Source: Streptomyces sp. A0642 (lineage in GTDB: Bacteria > Actinomycetota > Actinomycetes > Streptomycetales > Streptomycetaceae). Taken from it: a stretch of 64,000 nt of DNA. The notes beneath the pieces were generated by a model. It was not told where the DNA came from. It did no database searches and saw nothing but the letters and a program-made list of their open reading frames with translations. Position numbers and translations under genes: made by a program. Where the stretch lies: NCBI RefSeq assembly GCF_004795105.1, contig NZ_SSBL01000002.1:620001-684000 (forward strand), given 5' to 3'. Each line of letters begins with the position of its first letter. Position 1 is the stretch's first letter. Shown in pieces: positions 42,942 to 51,817 of the stretch.

Positions 42942-43417
42942 ACCCCACCGCTCCCACCATCTCCGAACTGATCGCCCAGGAGCGCCGGCTGACGCTGCCG
43001 CACTTCGGGTACGACGACGCGTACGCGCTCGGCGGCCTGCTCGTCACCCTGGCCCGGCAGCGGCACGCCCCGGTCGCGATCGACATCCGGCGCGGCGCGC
43101 AGCAGCTGTTCCACGCCGCGCTGCCGGGTTCGAGCGCGGACAACGACGCGTGGATCGACCGCAAGCGCAAGGTCGTCGAGCGGTACGGCGAGAGTTCGTA
43201 CCTGGTGGGCACCCGGTTCCGGGCCAAGGGGACGACCTTCGACGAGGCCTCGCGCCTCGACCCGGACAGGTATGCCGCACACGGCGGCTCGTTCCCGATC
43301 GCGGTCGAGGGCGCGGGCGTCATCGGCTCGGTCACGGTCTCGGGCCTGCCCCAGGCGGAGGACCACGCGCTGGTGGTCGAGGCCCTGGAACAGTTCGTGA
43401 CAAAGATCAGCGACTGA
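42938..43417 (+). CDS. UPF0303/HbpS-like (GlcG family) small protein
   Basis: The 159-aa cytosolic protein belongs to the heme-binding HbpS/GlcG/UPF0303 group, seen in FGYDDAYALGGLLVTLARQRHAPVAIDIRRG, YGESSYLVGTRFRAKGTTFDEAS and AAHGGSFPIAVEGAGVIGSVTVSGLPQAEDHALVVEAL. Related HbpS binds heme and senses redox stress, but it is secreted; no signal peptide is seen here. It is translationally coupled to the Gfo/Idh oxidoreductase and so may act in the same sugar pathway. Exact role unknown. Confidence 0.85.
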   Translation: MNPTAPTISELIAQERRLTLPHFGYDDAYALGGLLVTLARQRHAPVAIDIRRGAQQLFHAALPGSSADNDAWIDRKRKVVERYGESSYLVGTRFRAKGTTFDEASRLDPDRYAAHGGSFPIAVEGAGVIGSVTVSGLPQAEDHALVVEALEQFVTKISD

Positions 43418-43625
43418 CCGGACCCGGTACGGACGGAGGGGTGGGGGCCGCCACCGGCGCGACCCCCACCCCTCCGATCTTTACGCACGAAGCCGAGGCC
43501 GCGCATCAAGCCGCTGAGGCGGCGCATCCGAGCCGCTCCGGCGGCTGAGGACGTCTTTTCAACCCCGCCCGCCCCGCGAGGGAGGACGAGGCGGGCCCGG
43601 GCGCACCCGCCCGAGGGCCGGCCCC

Positions 43626-44486
43626 CTACGCCCCCTTCAGCTCCTGCCGCTGGCGCCCCAGCCCCTCGATCTCCAGCTCCACCACATCCCCGGCCCGGAG
43701 ATACGGCTTCGGCTCGGGCTGCCCCATCGCGACGCCCGCCGGCGTCCCCGTGTTGATCACGTCGCCCGGGTACAGCGTCATGAAGTGGCTCAGGTAGCGC
43801 ACGACCTCGCCGACCGGGAAGATCTGGTCGGCCGTCGTGCCGTCCTGCTTCAGCTCACCGTTGACCCAGAGCTTCAGCGGCAACGCCTGCGGGTCGGCGA
43901 CCTCGTCGGCCGTCACCAGCCAGGGCCCCAGCGGGTTGAACGTCTCGCAGTTCTTGCCCTTGTCCCACGTGCCGCCGCGCTCGATCTGGAACGCACGCTC
44001 GGACACGTCGTGCGCCACCGCGTACCCGGCGACGTGCGCGAGCCCCTCCTCGGCGGAGTCCAGGTACCGGGCGGTGCGCCCGATGACGACCGCGAGCTCG
44101 ACCTCCCAGTCGGTCTTCTCGCTGCCGCGCGGCACGAGCACCGTGTCCTCAGGCCCCACGACCGTGTCCGGCGCCTTGAAGAAGAGGATCGGCTCGCCCG
44201 GTATCTGGGCGCCCGTCTCCGTGGCGTGGTCGTGGTAGTTCAGCCCGATGCACACGATCTTGCCGATCCTGCCGAGCGGCGGGCCCACCCGCAGCCCTTC
44301 CGCGTCGAGCGCGGGCAGCTCCCCGGGCGCGGCCGCGGCGGCCCGAACCCGGTCCAGCGCGTCCTCGTCGCCGAGCAGCGCGCCGTCGATGTCGGTGACG
44401 ATCCCCGACAGGTCACGCAGGGTTCCGCTCTCGTCCAGCAGTGCCGGTCGTTCCGCGCCGGCCGTACCCACACGAAGAAGCTTCAA
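43626..44486 (-). CDS. fumarylacetoacetate-hydrolase-family protein
   Basis: This metal-dependent hydrolase or decarboxylase of the FAH superfamily probably acts in catabolism of aromatic or sugar acids. TTG 44486 has GGGGAGA seven bases upstream, giving 286 aa. Metal and active-site motifs are CIGLNYHDHATETG, EPILFFKAPDTVVGPED, DWEVELAVVIGRTARYL and GYAVAHDVSERAFQ, with PGDVINTGTPAGVAMG near the end. Two-domain members include ureidoglycolate lyase and 2-keto-3-deoxy-fuconate hydrolase. The substrate is not identifiable here. It is transcribed alone. Confidence 0.87.
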   Translation of the reverse strand: MKLLRVGTAGAERPALLDESGTLRDLSGIVTDIDGALLGDEDALDRVRAAAAAPGELPALDAEGLRVGPPLGRIGKIVCIGLNYHDHATETGAQIPGEPILFFKAPDTVVGPEDTVLVPRGSEKTDWEVELAVVIGRTARYLDSAEEGLAHVAGYAVAHDVSERAFQIERGGTWDKGKNCETFNPLGPWLVTADEVADPQALPLKLWVNGELKQDGTTADQIFPVGEVVRYLSHFMTLYPGDVINTGTPAGVAMGQPEPKPYLRAGDVVELEIEGLGRQRQELKGA

Positions 44487-44622
44487 CGGTCTGTCTCCCC
44501 TTGGTCGAGATCGGGCCCGTCGGATGGGTTGCGGCCATCGCAGGCTTGTCCGATCGTCCAAGACATCCGATCAACCCGCAAGACCTTGTTCACACACTGG
44601 ACCGGCGTACTCGCGGACCCGA

Positions 44623-45393
44623 TTACGCCGCCGTGGCCATGGCGGCACCCGCAGCGGGCATGTCGCGGTACAGGTACGCCCGCTCGATCGCGGTCCAGGT
44701 GGTGCTCGTGACGACGTACAGCGCGGCGGCCAGCGGCACGAACGCCACGGTGAAGAGGGTGAAGAACGACATCAGCGGCATCACCTTCGTCATCGCGCCC
44801 ATGCCCGGGACCGGCTGCCCGTCGGGGCCTGCGGCCGGGGTGACGGGGTTGGCGGCCATCTGACGCTTGGTGCGTCCGTAGTTGAACGTGGCGACGGCGG
44901 CCACGATCGCGAACAGACCCAGGTACACGAGGCCCTGCGCCCCGAACATCCCGCCGTCCGCGAGCGCGTCACGCCAGCGCTCGCCGAGCGGGGCGCCGAG
45001 GAGCTGGTGGCCGAGGAGTGCGTTGGCGTCGTCGCCGATCTTCGTACTGGAGAAGAGGTGGTACAGCAGGAAGAAGGCCGGCATCTGCAGGAGGCTCGGC
45101 AGGCAGCCGGAGAGCGGGGAGACCTTCTCCTCCCTGTGCAGCTCCATGAGCGCCTTCTGCATCCGCTCGGGGTTCTTGGCGTGCTTCTTGCGGAGTGCGG
45201 CGATCTGCGGCTGGAGCCGGCGCTGCGCCTTCTGTCCGCGCGCCGCGGCCCGGGAGAGGGGGTGCACGGCGAGGCGTACGAGTGCGGTGAACAGGATGAT
45301 CGCGGCGGCGGTGGACGCGTTCTGGAAGAGCGGGTGGAGCGCGTCGGCGAGGGCGCCGACCAGACTCGCGAATGCGGACATGAAAGCGGACAT
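44623..45393 (-). CDS. YidC/Oxa1-type membrane insertase (second, YidC2-like)
   Basis: The protein helps insert membrane proteins. The 256-aa protein has five hydrophobic segments, matching the compact YidC2 of Gram-positive bacteria without the large periplasmic domain. Family signatures are TALVRLAVHPLSRAAARGQKAQRRLQPQIAALRKKH (cytosolic amphipathic loop), PLSGCLPSLLQMPAFFLLYHLF and MPLMSFFTLFTVAFVPLAAALYVVTSTTWTAIERA. ATG 45393 follows GGAGGG. It is downstream of the DUF6412 gene on the same strand (127-base gap); the pair recurs in Streptomyces from my recollection. Confidence 0.9.
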   Translation of the reverse strand: MSAFMSAFASLVGALADALHPLFQNASTAAAIILFTALVRLAVHPLSRAAARGQKAQRRLQPQIAALRKKHAKNPERMQKALMELHREEKVSPLSGCLPSLLQMPAFFLLYHLFSSTKIGDDANALLGHQLLGAPLGERWRDALADGGMFGAQGLVYLGLFAIVAAVATFNYGRTKRQMAANPVTPAAGPDGQPVPGMGAMTKVMPLMSFFTLFTVAFVPLAAALYVVTSTTWTAIERAYLYRDMPAAGAAMATAA

Positions 45394-45520
45394 GGATGAC
45401 CCTCCGTGGGTCTCGTCGTGCCGGGAAGTGGATCAGCTTCGGCAGGACGATCCGCGCGGGCCGGCCCCGCGTACGCGCACATGGCGTACGTACCGGGACG
45501 GGAAGGAGGAGGGGCGAGCC

Positions 45521-45856
45521 CTACGCGGCCGTCAGGAGGACATGGCCGGGGGCTCGGGGTCGCCGGCGCCCCTTGGCGTCGGGGTCGCGCTGCGGGAGGA
45601 ACGCGGTGCGTTTCTCCCGGTCGCGCATGGCGGTGCGGACCCGGGTGCGGGGCACCGGGGCGGCGCAGCGCGCGCTGATGACCGAGCAGGCGACGAGCGC
45701 GGTGCCGGCGGCCGCGGTGGCGGCGAGCGCGACGGCGGCGGAGAGGCTGCCGCCCTCGGCGAGCAGGACTTCGGTGAGGAAGAAGAGCAGGATCCCGGCG
45801 GGCCGGAGCACGCGGGCGAGGGCCCCGCGCACGCGGTGCGTGGCACGCGCGTCCAT
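45521..45856 (-). CDS. DUF6412-type small membrane protein
   Basis: From ATG 45856 the 111-aa protein has two hydrophobic segments (LRPAGILLFFLTEVLLAEG and LSAAVALAATAAAGTALVACSVI) and a basic C-terminus. The composition and position next to YidC2 match a family annotated as DUF6412 in Streptomyces, which has no known function. Upstream there is an AT-rich promoter region with tandem AACCGTT. Confidence 0.72.
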   Translation of the reverse strand: MDARATHRVRGALARVLRPAGILLFFLTEVLLAEGGSLSAAVALAATAAAGTALVACSVISARCAAPVPRTRVRTAMRDREKRTAFLPQRDPDAKGRRRPRAPGHVLLTAA

Positions 45857-45899
45857 GGCTCCTCCCCCTTTCCGTTCTCCTGCGTCCGCGCGGTCGCGC

Positions 45900-45935
45900 G
45901 CGGACTTCAACCGTTAACCGTTATACACGATGGTT
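45900..45935. promoter_or_regulatory. AT-rich putative promoter with AACCGTT direct repeat
   Basis: Two adjacent AACCGTT units followed by ATACACGATGG stand out from the GC-rich flanks upstream of the DUF6412-YidC2 pair. This is probably a promoter/operator; the factor is unknown. Confidence 0.35.
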
Positions 45936-45985
45936 TTCGCGGGCCGGCGGCTCGAAAGAGCGTCCCGGTCCATGAACCGGCCCCC

Positions 45986-47491
45986 TCAAGGAGCCGGAAC
46001 CGCCACCTCCTCCCCCTCCAGCTCGTCCCGCGCCAGCACGTCCTCGTCCGGCCGTTCGTCGCGCTCGCGCGGCCCCGCGTACGTCACCGCGAGCGCGACG
46101 GCGAGATTCGCGCCGAGCGCGACGATGCCGGCGTTCACCCCCCACACCGGGTCGTTCTCCGTGAACACGAACCCGCACACCACACCCACCCCCACGACCA
46201 GCCCGCTCATCGCCCCGAGCAGGGTCAGCCGGCGCCACAGCAGGCCCAGCAGCACCATGGGGAGCAGCTGCGCCATCCCCTCGTACGAGATCAGGGAGAG
46301 CCGTACGAGCGTGTTCGGCGCGGTGTAGGTCAGCAGGAGCGCCAGGCCGCCCGCGATCACGACGACCAGCTGCGCCGCGCCCTTCTGCCGCTGCTCCCAC
46401 CGGGGCACGAGCGAGAGGACGCTGCGTCCCCACATCGTGCCGATGACCAGCATGAAGACGGCCATGGGCACGATCGAGGAGAGCGCGGCGGCGACGCCGA
46501 TGATCCCCACCGACCAGGCGGGCAGCGAGTCCACGACCAGCTTGAACAGCGCCAGGTTCGACTCGGCCCCGACGAGCCCCGGGACGACGAAGAGCGCCGC
46601 CATGCCGAGCAGCATCGGAACGAAGAGCAGGACGTTGTAGGCGGGCAGCAACACCGCGTTGCGCCGCAGCACGTCGGCGTTCCTGGCGCCGAGGTAGCCG
46701 GCGACGGTGGTCGGGAAGATCACCACGGTGAGGGAGTTCAGGAACGAGGTGGTGATGAACCAGGCCTGCCCGAGGCCGCTGTCCCCGTGCCCGGGGAAGG
46801 TCAGCCACTCGCTCTTCTCCGTGACGAGCCGGTCGAGGAAGGGCCCGTAGCCGTCGAAGTAGTGCAGCGGTACGTAGATCGCCAGGAAGCCGAGCGTGGC
46901 GATCACCATCACGTCCTTCAGCACGGACACCCACGCGCTGCCGCGCAGCCCGCTGACCACGACGAAGGCGGTGGTGACGGCGAAGGCGATGAAGTACGCC
47001 CAGTCAAGGCTGATCGCGCCGTAGGAGATGGTCGAGACGACGACGCCCATGCCGGTGACCTGGAGCTGGATGTACGGGAGCAGGAACACGGTCGCGAGGA
47101 CGGCGACGAGCGCCCCGAGCCAGGGCCGGCCGAAGCGGTGCGCCACCATGTCGGTGATCCCGACGAGGCCGTGCTTGCGCGCGTACGCCCACAGCAGCGG
47201 CCCGACGACGTAGCCGACGGCGTATCCGCACGACATGTACGCGACCACGTACAGGACGGGCGCCCCGTAGTTGTAGCCCCAGCCGGCGGCGCCGAGGTAG
47301 CTGAAGCTGGTGTAGCCCTCACCGGCCATCAGCACCCAGATGAACACGGTCCCCAGGCTGCGCCCGCCCACCGACCACTCGGCGAGCCCACCGCCCCCGG
47401 ACCCGCGCCGGCCGCGCACGGCGAGCAGCCCGAGGGCCACGGTGGCGACCATGAAGACCCCGAAGACGGAGGTCGCGACGGCGGCGTTCAC
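45986..47491 (-). CDS. sodium:solute symporter (SSS family, monocarboxylate-type)
   Basis: This is a cytoplasmic-membrane transporter of 501 aa with about 13 hydrophobic segments. SSS features are WSVGGRSLGTVFIWVLMAGEGYTSFSYLGAAGWGYNYG near the start and GITDMVAHRFGRPWLGALVAVLATVFLLPYIQLQVTGMG. Substrates are probably small carboxylates (as for MctP), driven by sodium or protons. Its ATG overlaps the stop of the DUF3311 gene by four bases, the standard arrangement for this transporter type. Confidence 0.9.
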   Translation of the reverse strand: MNAAVATSVFGVFMVATVALGLLAVRGRRGSGGGGLAEWSVGGRSLGTVFIWVLMAGEGYTSFSYLGAAGWGYNYGAPVLYVVAYMSCGYAVGYVVGPLLWAYARKHGLVGITDMVAHRFGRPWLGALVAVLATVFLLPYIQLQVTGMGVVVSTISYGAISLDWAYFIAFAVTTAFVVVSGLRGSAWVSVLKDVMVIATLGFLAIYVPLHYFDGYGPFLDRLVTEKSEWLTFPGHGDSGLGQAWFITTSFLNSLTVVIFPTTVAGYLGARNADVLRRNAVLLPAYNVLLFVPMLLGMAALFVVPGLVGAESNLALFKLVVDSLPAWSVGIIGVAAALSSIVPMAVFMLVIGTMWGRSVLSLVPRWEQRQKGAAQLVVVIAGGLALLLTYTAPNTLVRLSLISYEGMAQLLPMVLLGLLWRRLTLLGAMSGLVVGVGVVCGFVFTENDPVWGVNAGIVALGANLAVALAVTYAGPRERDERPDEDVLARDELEGEEVAVPAP

Positions 47492-47676
47492 CGGCGGTCA
47501 CCCCGCCGGGCCATCCATACGGCGACGGGGGTGAGGACGGTCGCCCCGAGCAGCCAGAAGAAGAGGAACGGCAGCCCGAGAACGACGGGATCGACCCGGT
47601 TCACGAAGGGCAGCGCCCCCAGGTAGAGCACGTAAGGGACCAGCAACCACAGCAACTGCGGACGTCGTCTGAGCAC
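47488..47676 (-). CDS. DUF3311 small membrane subunit of the symporter
   Basis: The 62-aa protein has two membrane helices (LLWLLVPYVLYLGALPFVN and GLPFLFFWLLGATVLTPVAVW) joined by a short loop. DUF3311 proteins are encoded directly before SSS-family symporters. The four-base overlap with the symporter start supports an accessory role. Confidence 0.9.
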   Translation of the reverse strand: MLRRRPQLLWLLVPYVLYLGALPFVNRVDPVVLGLPFLFFWLLGATVLTPVAVWMARRGDRR

Positions 47677-47728
47677 GTCAGAGAACCTTAGACCTCTCCC
47701 CCTCGCCTCTTCTCCGCCTCCCCGGTGA

Positions 47729-48550
47729 TCAGCGCTGCCGGACTCCGCTCAGCTTCCCCCACACCACGAGCCGGTACCGGGAGGTGAATTCGGGCGTGCA
47801 CGTCGTCAGGGTCAGGTAGGACCCCGCCGTGCGGTAGCCGGGGTACGGCTTCGCGTTGCTGCGCGGCACGGCGGCGATGACCCCGCTGTCGCCCGGCTGG
47901 GTCCGGGCGAGGGTCTTGTCGACGGTGTACGTGTACACGGCGTCCCGGGTCTCGACGGTGATCGGGTCGCCGGGCCGCAGCCGGTTGATGTGGCGGAAGG
48001 GCTCGCCGTGGGTGTTGCGGTGCCCGGCGAGCGCGAAGTTCCCGGCGCCGCCGGGCTGGGCGGTGCCGGGGTAGTGACCGGCGTACCCCTTGTCCAGGAC
48101 GCCGCGCTTGCTGACGCCCTGGGCGACGGGCGCGGTCAGCCCGATGCGCGGGATGCGCAGGACGGCGTACGCCTGCGACCGGCGGGGCGCGGGCGCGGCG
48201 GCGGTCCGCCCGCCGCCGTCCCCGCCGGTCTGCTCCTCCCCCACGACGGGGGTGTCGTCGTCCATGTCCACCGGCTCGGGCGTGTCCTGCGCGGGCTCCG
48301 CCGGATCCGAGGCCCGTTCGGGCCCGCCCCAGTCCCGCTCCAGGGCGTGCACGGTGTCGGCGGCTTCGGCGCGGGCCTGCCGGTTCGTCCACCACAGCTG
48401 ATGGGCGACGAGCAGCAGCAGGACGACGCCGAGGGTCACCACCAGCTCCGCGCCCGTCCACAACCCGCGCGCGACCGCCCGCCTCCCGCGCGCGTCACGC
48501 TGCACGACCACCGGTATCCGCTCACGCCTCGGCTCCCGCACGGCCCGCAC
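47729..48550 (-). CDS. class E sortase
   Basis: This membrane-anchored transpeptidase attaches LAxTG-type proteins to the cell wall in Streptomyces. The stop is at 47729. The start is uncertain: GTG 48550 or 48541 fits the family, while the frame is open to 48721. The membrane helix (GAELVVTLGVVLLLLVAHQLWW) is followed by a disordered acidic linker. The core reads YAVLRIPRIGLTAPVAQGVSKRGVLDKGYAGHYPGT, FALAGHRNTHGEPF (catalytic His), SYLTLTTCTPEFTSRYRLVVWG (catalytic Cys and Arg). It reads towards the DUF3311-symporter pair (52-base gap). The surface protein at 39219 is a plausible substrate. Confidence 0.9.
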   Translation of the reverse strand: MRAVREPRRERIPVVVQRDARGRRAVARGLWTGAELVVTLGVVLLLLVAHQLWWTNRQARAEAADTVHALERDWGGPERASDPAEPAQDTPEPVDMDDDTPVVGEEQTGGDGGGRTAAAPAPRRSQAYAVLRIPRIGLTAPVAQGVSKRGVLDKGYAGHYPGTAQPGGAGNFALAGHRNTHGEPFRHINRLRPGDPITVETRDAVYTYTVDKTLARTQPGDSGVIAAVPRSNAKPYPGYRTAGSYLTLTTCTPEFTSRYRLVVWGKLSGVRQR

Positions 48551-48750
48551 GATAGGGCCGGGGCCGCCAACTCTCCAGAGCCGCGACAGAGCCGCCCTGC
48601 TGTCGGAGCGCCGCCCCACTCCCCGGACCCGTAACGGCTCACCACCGACGCCACACCTTCCGGGCCCGTAACAAGGCTCACTGCCGACGCCGCTCCCCGG
48701 AGCCGGAACACCCCTCCGCATCGCGCCCGCACCGCAGTACCGTGTGGTTC

Positions 48751-49752
48751 ATGCGCCCCGACACGCCTGCCGACCACACCACCGAAGCCGAGCGCCTGCT
48801 GCGCACCGCGGCGCAGTATCCGGAGGACCACGAACCGCTGCTCCTCCAGGCGGCCGCCCATCTGGAACTCGCCGGCGACCGCACCCGTGCCACCTCGCTC
48901 TACGACTCCCTGCTCAGCGACCCCGACACCGAGCACCCCCACCTGGTGAAGGCGCTCAGCGCCGCCAACCTGTGGGAGTACGGCCACGAGGCGGAGGCCC
49001 GCGCGATCATCGACGGCATCCGCGTCGCCGCCCCGGCGGAGGCGGCCCCCTGGGAGATCGCGGCCGAGACCCTGGAGGCCCACGACGAGCTCGAAGCGGC
49101 CCACGACTACTTCTCGACCGCGCTCACCCTGCTCATCGCGCCGGGCGAGGAGGTCCCGTATGCCACCCAGTCGCTGCTGACCGGCCGCCACCGCGTCCGC
49201 CGTCTCATGGGCGTCACGCACGACGCCTGGGACGAGCTGGCCGACGCCCTGCACACGGCGGCCGTCCCGCTGGACGAGCTCCACGACCCGAAGCGGCTGT
49301 GGGCGCTGGGCTCCTCGGACCCGGGCGAGCTGCGGGCCGAGATCACCCGCCTCCGCGCGGAACTGGGCACGTACCGCACGGCCCTGTCCCGCCCCTTCCC
49401 GGTGGCGGTGCTGCACTGGCCGGAGCCCGAACTGCGCGAGCTCCTGACCGCGTACCCGGGCCTCGGCAGCGAGTACGCCTCCCACCCGGACCACCTGGCC
49501 CGCCTGGAAGCGGCCCTGCGCGACCTTCACGCGGCGGGGACCCCGAACCTCGGCATCGTGACGGGCACGGTCCCGTCGTACGAGGCGTTCGCCGCCTCCG
49601 AGGCCGCCTCCCCGTCCGACCCGGACCTGCTCCCCCAGTACGCGACGACCCTGGCCGCCCGCGGCCGCGCGGTCCCGTGGCCGCCGGCGAGAAGCGCGGC
49701 GTGCTGGTGCGGCTCGGGGCGGTCGTACCGGGACTGTCACGGGCACGCGTAG
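48751..49752 (+). CDS. TPR-like protein with C-terminal SEC-C zinc motif
   Basis: The 333-aa cytosolic protein has an N-terminal half of helical hairpins (AERLLRTAAQYPEDHEPLLLQAAAHLELAGDRTRATSLY), consistent with TPR repeats. The C-terminus CWCGSGRSYRDCHG is a SEC-C zinc-binding motif as in SecA. Proteins of this layout occur throughout actinobacteria and may bind ribosomes or nucleic acids; the role is not established. ATG 48751. Confidence 0.85.
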   Translation: MRPDTPADHTTEAERLLRTAAQYPEDHEPLLLQAAAHLELAGDRTRATSLYDSLLSDPDTEHPHLVKALSAANLWEYGHEAEARAIIDGIRVAAPAEAAPWEIAAETLEAHDELEAAHDYFSTALTLLIAPGEEVPYATQSLLTGRHRVRRLMGVTHDAWDELADALHTAAVPLDELHDPKRLWALGSSDPGELRAEITRLRAELGTYRTALSRPFPVAVLHWPEPELRELLTAYPGLGSEYASHPDHLARLEAALRDLHAAGTPNLGIVTGTVPSYEAFAASEAASPSDPDLLPQYATTLAARGRAVPWPPARSAACWCGSGRSYRDCHGHA

Positions 49753-49899
49753 ACGAAATCCCGGCCGAAGCGGAAGGGCGGGGTACGGGTACGCGTGCCC
49801 GTGCCCGAACGGCCGTCACCTGGCTGCCCGGTCCACGTCCGGGGCGCGGGGTTCGGTGGGGCATCAGCCTGGGAGCTGCACCGAACCCCGCGTTTCAGA

Positions 49900-50289
49900 T
49901 CAGGAACCCTCGATCAGTTCCTGTACCTCGGGTGGGAGCTCCGAGTCGGAGGAAACGGCGAAGAACCTGGCTGTCTCCGGCGTGTCCCCCACGGCGATGG
50001 CGACCTCGGGAGACATGCCGTCCACCTCGTAGGCGGCTTCCGCCGCACCGGCCGGCTCCTCGGTCTCGCTCCTGCCGCCGGTGTCTTCGCAGGGTGGCGC
50101 GGTGGCGACTCCGAGCTTCTTCCCGGCTGTGAACTTCACGTTCCCCACGTCTTGATAGGTGAGGTCCTGGTAGGTGTACCGAGCCACGCAGGAGGCTTCG
50201 GCCCCACCCCCGTCGGCCGTGCACGCGGCTACTGGCATCACCATGGCCGCCGCCACCAGCAAGCCGGCGGATCGCCTGGTCCAGCTCAT
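49900..50289 (-). CDS. small lipoprotein, DUF6281-like
   Basis: The 129-aa protein has a lipoprotein signal: basic start, hydrophobic core and lipobox MPVAAC (lipidated Cys23). The mature part contains two more Cys and ends FFAVSSDSELPPEVQELIEGS. A perfect hairpin (50314-50341) lies in the upstream region. It resembles Streptomyces proteins called DUF6281; function unknown. Confidence 0.75.
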   Translation of the reverse strand: MSWTRRSAGLLVAAAMVMPVAACTADGGGAEASCVARYTYQDLTYQDVGNVKFTAGKKLGVATAPPCEDTGGRSETEEPAGAAEAAYEVDGMSPEVAIAVGDTPETARFFAVSSDSELPPEVQELIEGS

Positions 50290-50313
50290 GTGTTTCCCCC
50301 CTCAACGGATGCT

Positions 50314-50341
50314 GCGAAGAGGAGGAGTGCCTCCTCTTCGC
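50314..50341. terminator. 12 bp perfect hairpin just upstream of the lipoprotein gene
   Basis: Stem GCGAAGAGGAGG and its complement with loop AGTG, 25 bases before the lipoprotein start on the minus strand. It could end the transcript of the PASTA gene upstream or structure the lipoprotein leader. No T-run follows on the minus strand. Confidence 0.5.
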
Positions 50342-50586
50342 CGAGTGACCTCGCCCTCACTCAGCACAGGGAATGAGACCGTGCCGATGACGAGGCTCCC
50401 GTGTTCCACCCTTCGACGTCGGCACCTCGGATCAGGTTCCCGACTGACTCGCCCAGATGATCAGGACTTGATACGCGCCCCACGAGGGTCCTGACCTGAC
50501 GATCACGTGCACCCGCCGTGGAGGCAGAAGGCCCGAGGTCGGGAATCGGCGCAGGCAGGGCTGTTCTCCGCCGTGTCAAGGCACCG

Positions 50587-51636
50587 TCAGCACCAGCGTG
50601 TGTGGCGGCAGATGTGCCCGCCGTCGCCGGAACCGCCCGAACCTCCGGAACCGCCGGGGATTCCGTTCGGGTACAGCCTCGTGCGGTTCCGGTCACGGGG
50701 GTACGGGTCGAGGTAGTCCGGATCACCGTCGTCGTCGCGGTCCGGCAGGTAGGCGTCCCTCCCCCGGTCCGGGGCCGGGCAGCCATGGTCGGGCGAGGAG
50801 AGCGCGAGGCTTACGACGTACACCTCGTCGGTGAGGGAACCGCCGCTCGCCGGGTCCTGTCGGCACACGCGCCAACCGTCGTACTCGCCCTCACGGGGAA
50901 GCGTGTCGTTGAGGTAGGCGGCCTCGGCGTGCACATCGTCGTCGGGAACACCCGCCGCCGTCACCTTCGGGACGGCGGCGCGCCAGGTCAGCCCCAGGAC
51001 ATCGGGCATCTTCTGCCACGGCACCGTTGTGCCCTCGGCCTCAGGGCACGGTTCCTCGCGGCGTACGACACCGAAGTCCACGATCGGCTCCTCGGACGAT
51101 CCGTTGGTCCCCTGGAAGCAGACCTTCCACAGTGAACGCGCCGTCACCACCCGCTTCTGGTCCGAGGCGTCGTGGTAGATGACCGTGAAGCCCTTCCTCC
51201 GCGACTTCGGGAAGGCGACGTCCAGCGAGTCGCCCGTGAAGTCGGGCACCGTGGGCATGGTGGCCTCGGGCGTCGCCGGCGAGGCGGTGGGGAAGCGACT
51301 CGGGCGTGTGGGCGGCTTCGCGGCCTCGGCGTTCGCCGCCCGGGCCGGGGTATCGGCGGGCTGCTCGGGCAGCACCGCCCCGAAGAGGGCCATCGCCGCG
51401 ACCGAGGCGACGACTCTGCCCGACCTGGGCCAGGGGTTGCGCCACCACAAGAGGAACAGAGCAACGAGGAGCGTCACCCCGCCGAGCCGATCATTCGCCA
51501 GCCCCAGCAGGGGAACGGCGGCGATGGCACCCACGCGTGCCGCGCCCGACCGCCACCAGGGGCCGGGGCCGGAGGAAGGGGGAAGCGAGGGCGCGTGCCT
51601 CTGGGGACCGGGCATGGTGGCGCGGAGCCTTTCCAT
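50587..51636 (-). CDS. membrane protein with two PASTA-like domains and a DxDxDG-type tail
   Basis: The 349-aa protein starts at ATG 51636. The N-terminal part has two hydrophobic stretches (VGAIAAVPLLGLANDRLGGVTLLVALFLLWW and VVASVAAMALFGAVLP). Two PASTA-like units follow: TMPTVPDFTGDSLDVAFPKSRRKGF and KMPDVLGLTWRAAVPKVTAAGVPDDDV. The end has DRDDDGDPDYLDPYPRD, like an EF-hand or thrombospondin type 3 calcium site, then a glycine-rich tail. No kinase or penicillin-binding domain is attached, so it is not a PknB-type protein. Function unknown; extracellular sensing or binding is an inference. Confidence 0.78.
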   Translation of the reverse strand: MERLRATMPGPQRHAPSLPPSSGPGPWWRSGAARVGAIAAVPLLGLANDRLGGVTLLVALFLLWWRNPWPRSGRVVASVAAMALFGAVLPEQPADTPARAANAEAAKPPTRPSRFPTASPATPEATMPTVPDFTGDSLDVAFPKSRRKGFTVIYHDASDQKRVVTARSLWKVCFQGTNGSSEEPIVDFGVVRREEPCPEAEGTTVPWQKMPDVLGLTWRAAVPKVTAAGVPDDDVHAEAAYLNDTLPREGEYDGWRVCRQDPASGGSLTDEVYVVSLALSSPDHGCPAPDRGRDAYLPDRDDDGDPDYLDPYPRDRNRTRLYPNGIPGGSGGSGGSGDGGHICRHTRWC

Positions 51637-51817
51637 CCATACGTGCGAAAGCTGACCGCCCGCATCGTACGCACGCGGTGGAAGCCGCCCTTCCGGGTGG
51701 CGCCCAGAATGCGCCTGGTGAACGGGCTGGTGACGGTTCAAGGGCAGTACCGAGAGGCTGGGCGGGCGCTCCCGGAACAGCGTCCGCGGCCGGTGGCCGG
51801 GGACTGTCGGACAGGCC

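Noticed and set aside
43490..43560. Terminator or repeat element after the HbpS-like gene
   Set aside because: Imperfect GC-rich inverted segments are present but no stem longer than about 8 bp could be drawn with confidence.
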